From Planctomycetota bacterium (GTDB taxonomy: Bacteria; Planctomycetota; MHYJ01; JACQXL01; JAVHLO01), in assembly GCA_031082105.1 (NCBI GenBank), contig JAVHLO010000139.1, forward strand, positions 1 through 8,616: a DNA stretch of 8,616 nucleotides, given 5' to 3'. The notes beneath the pieces are model-generated. The model was not told the origin of the DNA, did not search any database, and saw nothing but the letters and a program-made list of their open reading frames with translations. Below, in pieces: positions 1 to 4,781 of this stretch; within the stretch, counting starts at the first letter, position 1; every line of letters starts with the position of its first letter. The translations under genes and the position numbers were made by a program.

Positions 1-2
1 CA

Positions 3-65
3 GGGACACAACATCCACTGTTCTTGAACATTGGGCCGAACAGGAAATGGACAGTATTGTGTCCC
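3..65. repeat. Imperfect palindrome (GGGACACAA ... TTGTGTCCC)
   Basis: The arm GGGACACAA at 3-11 is exactly complementary to TTGTGTCCC at 57-65. A second, inner pair CTGTTC (18-23) and GAACAG (39-44 region) lets the whole stretch fold as a long interrupted hairpin. It lies just beyond the 3' end of the small helix-hairpin-helix gene. Repeats beginning GGGGACACAATAC are, in my recollection, common around REP-associated transposase genes in several environmental phyla, but no such gene is in the window. The element may continue past the left edge. The hairpin is seen directly; family membership is inference. Confidence 0.5.
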
Positions 66-82
66 CGGATTCCACTGGACCG

Positions 83-361
83 CTACAGCGACGGGTATGC
101 CCGTTTGCGTTCCGCCGTGTAGGCCCACCACGGCCGCTTCGCCGCGCCTTCCATGAAGCGCACAGCCCAAATGAACACGTCAAGGACACACGGATCCTGC
201 CGCCGACCCGTCTTGCGACACAACTTTCTGTACATGGCATGGGGGTCGCGTTTCACCAGGTCTTTGGGGCGTCTTATCCCGAGCAGGCGGAGGTCGCGCG
301 CGGTTGCAGGGCCGATATTGGGAAGCTGTTCGAGCTCGGTGTACTGTGCGCGGTTCGACAT
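83..361 (-). CDS. Helix-hairpin-helix protein, Cdd1/'pathogenicity locus' family
   Basis: This encodes a small (92 aa), probably cytosolic protein. Residues of about 8-35 (TELEQLPNIGPATARDLRLL, then GIRRPKDL) form a helix-hairpin-helix with the hairpin N-I-G-P-A-T-A, a non-sequence-specific DNA-binding fold. The middle has the signature Y-x-x-L-C-x-x-T-G-R-R-Q-D-P-C-V-L-D-V-F, and the tail is W-W-rich with basic residues (RPWWAYTAERKRAYPSL). Length and motif order match the Cdd1 family (Pfam 'Pathogenicity locus'), whose biochemical role is unknown to me. The reading frame is open up to 409, but the ATG at 361 is preferred: GGGGAG lies 7 nt upstream and the protein then begins at the conserved domain. 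The stop is TAG. It lies 232 bp downstream of the NTF2-like gene and is separated from it by repeats, so co-transcription is uncertain. The family call is confident; the biological role is not. Confidence 0.82.
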   Translation of the reverse strand: MSNRAQYTELEQLPNIGPATARDLRLLGIRRPKDLVKRDPHAMYRKLCRKTGRRQDPCVLDVFIWAVRFMEGAAKRPWWAYTAERKRAYPSL

Positions 362-368
362 CTGATCA

Positions 369-374
369 CTCCCC
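369..374 (-). promoter_or_regulatory. Ribosome binding site of the HhH gene
   Basis: On the minus strand this reads GGGGAG with a 7-nt spacer to the ATG at 361-359. It decides the start in favour of the 92-residue product over the in-frame ATG at 409, which has no comparable site. Confidence 0.6.
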
Positions 375-424
375 ACATTCAGACACCGGAAGTCCGGGTC
401 CATATCCACTCATCACGCCCGGTT

Positions 425-489
425 CTACCGCTCCCTCACGGTCGCGGCACTGATTCCGACAGTCGCAGCCAACAGGCACAGGCGGGACG
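425..489. repeat. 65-bp interspersed repeat, copy 1 (right hairpin arm degenerate)
   Basis: This aligns without gaps to 523-587, with about 60 of 65 positions identical. The unit starts CTACCGC, contains CCTCACGGT and CAGTCGCAGCCAAC, and ends in GCACAGGCGGGACG (476-489). In this copy the sequence after position 489 does not continue into the second hairpin arm, so it is a broken version of the complete element seen at 523-597. Its accidental translation includes PHGRG, a peptide I associate with planctomycete-type genomes. Confidence 0.8.
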
Positions 490-522
490 GCGGTATTATG
501 TTGCTCCTCGACAGGGACGGCC

Positions 523-597
523 CTACCGCACCCTCACGGTCTCGGCACTGATTCCAGCAGTCGCAGCCAACGGGCACAGGCGGGACGCCTGTGCTAC
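523..597. repeat. Interspersed repeat, copy 2, complete with hairpin end
   Basis: Positions 523-587 repeat 425-489 at a spacing of exactly 98 bp. Here the unit runs on through the full 21-nt hairpin at 574-594 (stem GCACAGGC / GCCTGTGC, 5-nt loop) and ends in CTAC. The last stem base, C594, is also the last base (minus strand) of the TAG stop codon of the neighbouring NTF2-like gene (594-596). Because the hairpin begins at the stop codon, it would form in the 3' end of that mRNA. Confidence 0.85.
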
Positions 598-1925
598 ATC
601 GCGCCGCCCAGGAACTGCGCGATCTCGTACTCGTAGTAGCCCGGCTTGTCCTCTCCATAGAAACTCAACGCAAGCGCCAGCGTGCCGGACTCGTACTGCA
701 TCTCGGTATTCGTCACGTCCGTCCCCAGCATGAGCCGGATCCGCTTGAGATTGAACGCGAGCCGCTCGCGTTTTTCCTTCGACATGCACAACAAGGCGAC
801 CGCGCCATACACGCGGTTCAATCCCCACAACGCAAGTGTCCGCCCCAGGGCGGTCTCGCGCACGGCGGCCCAGTCCGCGTCGAGCGCGATCGGCTTCCCG
901 AGAAGTTCGCTCAGCCGTCGCATGTAGCGTGGCGCCGTGTGGCGCTCGTAGAGTTCCACCGTCGGATGCTCCTCGTCGTTCGGCAGCGTGCGCCAGCCCG
1001 CGAGCCGTGCATCTATCGTCTCGGGCAGGCCCGCAAGCACGCCCGGCAGGATCCGCTCGATATCGTCGTCGCTGAAGTACCCGAAGTCGGACGGCAGACA
1101 CATCCGATAGACAAGGACGCTCCCGTCGAGGGCCAGTATGCGGTTCTGCGGCGTCGAGGCGGACTCGATCCGCACCGCGTACAGCCGGTCTTTCAAGGGG
1201 ACTTCATTCGCCGCGCGCGCGAGCATCGCAGCCCAGCCGGCGAAGAGCTTCTCCTCGAACCAGTTCTCGAGGACATTGCGGTCGTCGCTGCCAGCGCGCT
1301 GGAGGAGGTCTTTCATCGCCGCCCTGAACTCGATGAACGAACCGACGGCCTTCTTGATCGCCGTCTGCGTCCGGATCAACGGCTCCGTCTCAGGCAAGGG
1401 CCGACGTTCGTCGCTCGAAGGCTTCAGCTCGGCCTGCGACCAGTCGGCAGGCGGCTCGGCGGGAGCCTCGCCCTCCCCTGCGGTCGCATCGCCGAATGCC
1501 TTGGAGAGCCCTTCCGCCATTGCGGTGCCGACGCCTTCCATCACCTGAGCCACTGCGCCGGCGACCTGTTCCATGACATTCTCCACACCGCCGAGCAATC
1601 GATCGACGGAGCCTTTCAGGTCGAACTTCCACTGGCCGTCCTCCTTGACCATCAGGGCGGGCAGCTCCATGACTGGCGGGCTGGACTTCGGCGCGTCGGG
1701 TAAGTAGGACCGGATCGGGATGATGACCTTGTCGTCTTCCATCCGCGCGTCGCCCATGACGAAGGTCATGCCCTCCGACGCGGCGGCGTCGAGCTTGCCC
1801 GATTCGAGCGTCGCGCGGTTGACGCAGCCGCGCATGGTCTCCATGTCCTTACGTTCCGCGGCGTCGAGGAACTTCTGCAGGACATTCTTCGCTTCGGCCG
1901 GGACGGCGCCGGGGGATTTTGGCAT
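594..1925 (-). CDS. Unrecognised two-domain protein with NTF2/SnoaL-like N-terminus
   Basis: The product is 443 aa with no signal peptide, so probably cytosolic. Residues about 10-107 look like an NTF2/SnoaL-type alpha+beta domain: an opening helix (AKNVLQKFLDAAERKDMETM), hydrophobic strands (KVIIPIRSYL), and the characteristic end LPALMVKEDGQWKFDLKG. Residues 113-147 are an Ala/Met/Val-rich amphipathic stretch. Residues 148-180 are an acidic, proline-rich linker containing GEAPAEPP (152-159), which coincides with an interspersed repeat. Residues about 185-443 form a helical and globular domain I do not recognise, with the segments LENWFEEKLFAGWAAML, FSDDDIERILPGVL and YGEDKPGYYEYEIAQFLGGAM. 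The start is fixed by AAAGGAG 9 nt upstream. The TAG stop is shared with a repeat hairpin. NTF2-like folds serve as enzymes or as ligand and peptide binders; no catalytic residues can be assigned here. Coding status is confident, function unknown. Confidence 0.85.
   Translation of the reverse strand: MPKSPGAVPAEAKNVLQKFLDAAERKDMETMRGCVNRATLESGKLDAAASEGMTFVMGDARMEDDKVIIPIRSYLPDAPKSSPPVMELPALMVKEDGQWKFDLKGSVDRLLGGVENVMEQVAGAVAQVMEGVGTAMAEGLSKAFGDATAGEGEAPAEPPADWSQAELKPSSDERRPLPETEPLIRTQTAIKKAVGSFIEFRAAMKDLLQRAGSDDRNVLENWFEEKLFAGWAAMLARAANEVPLKDRLYAVRIESASTPQNRILALDGSVLVYRMCLPSDFGYFSDDDIERILPGVLAGLPETIDARLAGWRTLPNDEEHPTVELYERHTAPRYMRRLSELLGKPIALDADWAAVRETALGRTLALWGLNRVYGAVALLCMSKEKRERLAFNLKRIRLMLGTDVTNTEMQYESGTLALALSFYGEDKPGYYEYEIAQFLGGAM
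1450..1472. repeat. 23-bp repeat inside a coding sequence (encodes GEAPAEPP)
   Basis: This matches 4500-4522 at 20 of 23 positions in the same orientation. Here it lies in frame in the linker of the NTF2-like protein and is read as GEAPAEPP. The other copy is intergenic. The arms GGCTCGGC and GCCTCGCC are only partly complementary, so the hairpin is weak. I recall GEAPAEP as a recurrent peptide in repeat-rich planctomycete proteomes; that is memory, not a search. Confidence 0.65.
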
Positions 1926-1934
1926 TTTGTTTTG

Positions 1935-1941
1935 CTCCTTT
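1935..1941 (-). promoter_or_regulatory. Ribosome binding site of the NTF2-like gene
   Basis: The minus strand reads AAAGGAG, 9 nt before the ATG at 1925. The stretch TTGAAAGGAG also precedes the hydrolase gene (6763-6772 region), so the two genes have nearly the same translation start context. Confidence 0.75.
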
Positions 1942-1970
1942 CAAGACAGACGGCAGCGGGTCGTCGACCT

Positions 1971-1988
1971 GCCGGCAAGGATGCCGGC
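1971..1988. repeat. GC-rich hairpin (GCCGGCA AGGA TGCCGGC)
   Basis: A perfect 7-bp stem (1971-1977 with 1982-1988) and a 4-nt loop lie about 45 bp upstream of the NTF2-like start codon, in the 216-bp gap after the lipoprotein gene. The flank GCGCTCCCAG and the accidental peptide GAPASLPAG suggest a member of another REP-like family. No second copy is in the window. No U-tract follows on either strand, so it is not a classical terminator. Confidence 0.6.
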
Positions 1989-2086
1989 GCTCCCAGATTC
2001 CGGCGACCGCGCCACGCAATCCGAGCCGCGCGCGTAAGCAAGCGGCCAATACACTCCGATCGTCTCAGGCCATCCGACTCCTCTGG

Positions 2087-2144
2087 CCGCTCCCACACGG
2101 TCGCGGCTCGGATTCCCGCGGGCACAGGCGGGACGCCCGTGCTA
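2087..2144. repeat. Interspersed repeat with hairpin, shortened form, at the lipoprotein stop codon
   Basis: CCGCTCCCACACGGTCGCGG at 2087-2106 corresponds to the start of the 65-bp unit, but the CAGTCGCAGCC part is missing, and the hairpin follows directly at 2122-2142. One arm carries a single change (GCCCGTGC instead of GCCTGTGC). On the minus-strand RNA this gives a G-U pair, so the stem still closes; on the plus strand it would be an A-C mismatch. C2142 is part of the lipoprotein TAG stop codon (2142-2144), the same arrangement as at 594. Confidence 0.8.
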
Positions 2145-4358
2145 CTTTCCCGGCGGCTCCGCGGGATCGCTGAAGACATCCGCGTCGAGGCCGAAACTCC
2201 ACGAGGTCGGCCCCGCGTTGTGCCGCCAACGCTTGCCCTCGCCGCACTCGCCCTTCGGGCCGCGCTCGGATTCCGACTCGGGCATCTGCTCCTCGTACAC
2301 GTCCGCGCCGCCCGTGTCAAGGAACACGCCGATCGTCGGAACCTCGTCGCGCAACGCCTTCGCGGCCGGATACACCACCGCCCCGCCGTACGACCGGTCC
2401 TCGTGGTAAGGCGGTTTGCGGTCGCACGTGTACTTGTCGTCGCCGCACCGGTCCCAGAAGAGCGCGATGCTGTTCATGTCGCCCGCGCCCGCGCACCGGT
2501 TCCTGTGAAAGTACGTGTCGTCGCCCGCGCCGTCAATGAAGACCGCCACGCACCCATCGCGCGCACAGCCCTGCGTCTGACACATCAGCCCGGAATTGCC
2601 GACGTTGTAGTGGTCGTTCCCGGCCAGGTCGACGCAACTGCCGATCGCAAAGTGCGGCGCCGAGCCGAGCGAGTACCAGTCGTTCGAATAGCTGTCGTCC
2701 CCGGACCGGTCTTCGCAGATGCCCATCGCCCACCAGTACCCCGCGCCCTGACAGAAGACGCCGCCCTCGTACTTGTCGTTGCCCGCGCCGTCCACGAGGA
2801 TGCCAAACCCGCCCGCCAGCGTATGGCCGTCGCCGAAATCCGCGCGCCGGCCGAACCCGACCCCCTGCGCGAGCGAGACGGATCTGCCATGAAACGGCGC
2901 CGACGGCCGGCCCTTCAGGTCGGCCAGATACTTGTCATTACCCGCGACGTCAAGCAACACCCCGACGCCCAGCGTCGAACCGAACCCCTGCGATTCGGAG
3001 ATGCACAGGTATTCGTCGTCGCCGGCCAGATCCATGAGCAGCCCCACCCCTGCATGAGCGGCGCCTTGCGCCCACAGGCCCTTCGCCCTGTAAGAGTCGT
3101 TGCCGGCAAAATCAACGACCACCCCGGCGCCATACCAGCCGCAGCCGAGTCCGGACTCGCCGCAGTCGTACTTGTCGTCGCCGCCAAGGTCGATGACCGC
3201 GCCGATGCCGTGCATCCCGCAGCCGATCGAGCACGAACCGGCCGTCCCGGTCGCCCCAGCCGACTCAGCCGTCCCCGCCTTCTCGGCCGTTCCAGCCGAC
3301 CCATCATACGAGTCGTTGCCGCCGAGGTCGACGGCGAGCGCGATCGGCGCGGCGAACGAGGTCGGCACGCCGACCCGGCCCGCGTAGGAGTCGTCGCCGC
3401 CGAGGTCGACGGTGACCGCCGCCCCGGCGCCGGTGATCTTGTCCGGACCCGTACCAAAGACCTCCACCGCGCCTGCGACCGTCTTGAAGACGCACTTCTT
3501 GAAGTCGCCTGCTTCCGGCTTGCCGCACGATCTCCATTCGCAGATCGCGTCCTGGACTCGCTTGAGGTAGAGGTTCGTGCCGAAGGCGAGGAAATTCATA
3601 TCGAGCTCGGCCAGCGCGTCGAATGCGGCGCGCGGCACCGGCTGGGGCGATTCATCCCGCCACGGAGCGGCCGCGAACGAGTACAGCGCATCGCGCGGGA
3701 TCGCGTCCATATCGGTCGCGGCGAATTGACGCGCATAGATCTCGAACGGGAACGCCTCCCTCAGGACCGGCCCGGCCTCGATCGCCGCGGCGACAAGCTT
3801 CACCACGAGCCGTTTTGCCTCTTTGGAGAGCTTGTTCCATTCGGCCATGTCCGCCTCGGAGGCCGGCGCATCGATGCCTTTCTTCCTGCCCTCTTCGAAG
3901 ATCTTCTGCAACGCCTCGTCGGGACCCGTCCCGGCCGGGATCCAGTCGAGCCCCCACTCGTCCGCTTTGAGTTCCGTGATCCCGCGTCCCGCGCTGCAGT
4001 CGGCGATGTTCCACGCGAGTGCGGCGGCGTCGGCGAAGTTCTCCGGCGTCTTGAGCAACGCGTCGCCGACGGAACCGGAAAACCGCGGCACGGCGCGCAC
4101 GTCGCGGAAGAGGTTGACGATGCGGCTGAACCTGTACGGATTGGCGGGGAAGAGGGAAAGTTGGGGCTGGGAGAACCCGAGCGGGCCGGTCGAGCAGCCC
4201 ACTGCCGCGAGCGCCTCTTTCCAGATTTCGGGCGGGATATCGAGCTCGTCGCGTTTCGGGCTCGGGGCGAGCGTGTGTTTTTTGACCGGTGTTTGGGCGC
4301 AAGAGAGGATCGAGGCAAAGAGCGTAATCGCGGCGAGTGCGGGCAGGTTTTTTGTCAT
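2142..4358 (-). CDS. Lipoprotein with twelve D-x-x-G-x-D-x-Y solenoid repeats
   Basis: The product is 738 aa. The N-terminus MTKNLPALAAITLFASILSC is a lipoprotein signal peptide with the lipobox I-L-S-C, giving lipidated Cys20 and an envelope location. The frame is open to 4493, but the upstream part only translates a repeat (TTENTEDAEDG), so ATG 4358 is chosen; its GAGG site, 11 nt away, is weak. Residues about 40-300 are a helical region without a family I recognise. Residues 317-688 hold twelve copies of a motif of the type V-D-L-G-G-D-D-S-Y, spaced about 33 residues apart, each after a Gly-rich hydrophobic strand (for example GVGLLMDLAGDDEY). The D-G-D spacing resembles the calcium-binding turns of RTX beta-rolls, but the repeat is longer, so a beta-helix with acidic turns is my inference. 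Many repeats contain cysteines. A six-residue tandem (AGTAEK type) is inserted in repeat 2. Function unknown: a surface binding or structural protein is plausible. The TAG stop lies in a repeat hairpin. Confidence 0.88.
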   Translation of the reverse strand: MTKNLPALAAITLFASILSCAQTPVKKHTLAPSPKRDELDIPPEIWKEALAAVGCSTGPLGFSQPQLSLFPANPYRFSRIVNLFRDVRAVPRFSGSVGDALLKTPENFADAAALAWNIADCSAGRGITELKADEWGLDWIPAGTGPDEALQKIFEEGRKKGIDAPASEADMAEWNKLSKEAKRLVVKLVAAAIEAGPVLREAFPFEIYARQFAATDMDAIPRDALYSFAAAPWRDESPQPVPRAAFDALAELDMNFLAFGTNLYLKRVQDAICEWRSCGKPEAGDFKKCVFKTVAGAVEVFGTGPDKITGAGAAVTVDLGGDDSYAGRVGVPTSFAAPIALAVDLGGNDSYDGSAGTAEKAGTAESAGATGTAGSCSIGCGMHGIGAVIDLGGDDKYDCGESGLGCGWYGAGVVVDFAGNDSYRAKGLWAQGAAHAGVGLLMDLAGDDEYLCISESQGFGSTLGVGVLLDVAGNDKYLADLKGRPSAPFHGRSVSLAQGVGFGRRADFGDGHTLAGGFGILVDGAGNDKYEGGVFCQGAGYWWAMGICEDRSGDDSYSNDWYSLGSAPHFAIGSCVDLAGNDHYNVGNSGLMCQTQGCARDGCVAVFIDGAGDDTYFHRNRCAGAGDMNSIALFWDRCGDDKYTCDRKPPYHEDRSYGGAVVYPAAKALRDEVPTIGVFLDTGGADVYEEQMPESESERGPKGECGEGKRWRHNAGPTSWSFGLDADVFSDPAEPPGK
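3234..3296 (-). repeat. 18-nt tandem repeat inside the lipoprotein gene
   Basis: On the minus strand, three and a half units of the type GCTGGAACGGCCGAGAAG follow each other and encode (AGTAEK)(AGTAES)(AGATGT)(AGS), residues 355-375. This lengthens the loop after the second D-x-x-G-x-D-x-Y motif relative to its neighbours. It looks like replication-slippage expansion in frame. Confidence 0.75.
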
Positions 4359-4404
4359 GATACGCGAGACCTCGCAAAGGGTGGCGGCACCGCTACCAGG
4401 AAAG

Positions 4405-4479
4405 CACCACGGAGACACAGAGACCACAGAGGAGTCTTCATTGGACCCGTCCTCTGCATCCTCTGTGTTCTCTGTGGTG
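4405..4479. repeat. Inverted-repeat element of about 9-nt periodic 'CACAGAG' units
   Basis: The left arm 4405-4433 and right arm 4450-4479 are complementary over about 24 of 30 positions, with a 16-nt spacer. Each arm consists of roughly three purine-rich units of 9 nt (on the minus strand AACACAGAG, GATGCAGAG). It lies 47 bp upstream of the lipoprotein start. Minus-strand translation gives FTTENTEDAED, a recurring artefact in repeat-rich genomes as I recall. It could form a hairpin in the 5' leader of the lipoprotein mRNA. Confidence 0.75.
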
Positions 4480-4499
4480 AAAGACCGTTTCAAAGCTCC

Positions 4500-4522
4500 G
4501 GCGGCTCGACAGCAGCCTCGCC
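4500..4522. repeat. 23-bp repeat, intergenic copy
   Basis: GGCGGCTCG...GCCTCGCC differs from 1450-1472 at three positions only. It lies between the inverted-repeat element at 4405-4479 and the hairpin at 4557-4577, so three unrelated repeat types are stacked within 175 bp upstream of the lipoprotein gene. Confidence 0.65.
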
Positions 4523-4556
4523 TTCCTGCCAGTCGCGTTCGCCACGCCCGCCGCGG

Positions 4557-4577
4557 GCACAGGCGGGACGCCTGTGC
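4557..4577. repeat. GC-rich REP-like hairpin, third full copy
   Basis: This is a perfect 8-bp stem (GCACAGGC / GCCTGTGC) with a 5-nt loop, identical to 574-594, followed by TAC. It begins 11 nt beyond the TAG (4589-4591) of a truncated coding segment, in the same orientation relative to the gene as the other two copies. There is no U-tract. Confidence 0.85.
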
Positions 4578-4588
4578 TACACTACGGG

Positions 4589-4774
4589 CTATTTGACCTC
4601 CACGTCGAGCTCGCGTTCGAGGTATCTTTCGGTCTCCGGTTCACGCACGAATATCTTGACCTTCGACTTGCCCGCCTTCACCGCCTTGACGCCCGACCAT
4701 TCCTCTAGCGTTTTTTCTGCCGCAAAGAACGCAAAGGGCGCAGAGTGCGAAAGTCTGTGACTCCCGCCGGCCAT
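4589..4774 (-). pseudogene. 3' remnant of an unrecognised gene, fused to a repeat
   Basis: The last ~40 codons read like genuine protein: TLEEWSGVKAVKAGKSKVKI, then FVREPETERYLERELDVEVK and a TAG stop, with mostly G or C in third positions like the neighbouring genes. Upstream of codon TLEE the frame runs into the A-rich repeat at 4711-4750 (translated as SAPFAFFAAEK) and then into the end of the hydrolase gene in a different frame. An ATG at 4774 lies 7 nt after the hydrolase stop and has no convincing ribosome binding site. I read this as the tail of a gene whose front was lost when the repeat arrived or by deletion. A short translated 61-aa product coupled to the hydrolase stop is the alternative. 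The family is not recognised. Confidence 0.4.
4720..4750. repeat. 9-nt periodic 'CGCAAAGAA' repeat, copy 1
   Basis: CCGCAAAGAACGCAAAG at 4720-4736 continues as GGCGCAGAGTGCG, roughly three 9-nt purine-rich units. The first 17 bases are the exact reverse complement of 6798-6814 on the other side of the hydrolase gene. The design (about 9-nt period, A/G-rich) is the same as in the elements at 4405, 6883 and 7208, but the unit sequence is different. Confidence 0.7.
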
Positions 4775-4781
4775 GTCCGCG

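Noticed and set aside
574..594. Intrinsic terminator for the NTF2-like gene
   Set aside because: The stem is strong, but no U-run follows on the minus strand, and the same hairpin family is interspersed, so it is listed as a repeat.
425..600. Possible CRISPR array from the regularly spaced repeats
   Set aside because: There are only two copies of a 65-bp unit, the spacer is itself partly repeat-like, and similar units occur singly elsewhere. There are no cas genes.
591..1703. Plus-strand frame of 370 codons opposite the NTF2-like gene
   Set aside because: Arg/His/Leu-rich antisense shadow, without a ribosome binding site or recognisable motif. The minus-strand gene has both a good start and protein-like sequence.
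4359..4493. Extended lipoprotein start at 4493
   Set aside because: The extra 45 residues translate the inverted-repeat element and place the signal peptide internally. ATG 4358 starts exactly at the signal peptide.
1932..4760. Very long open frame on the plus strand (942 codons)
   Set aside because: It runs antisense to the lipoprotein gene. Its translation is Arg/Ala/Val-rich without domains and passes through intergenic repeats. It is the usual stop-free shadow of a GC-rich gene.
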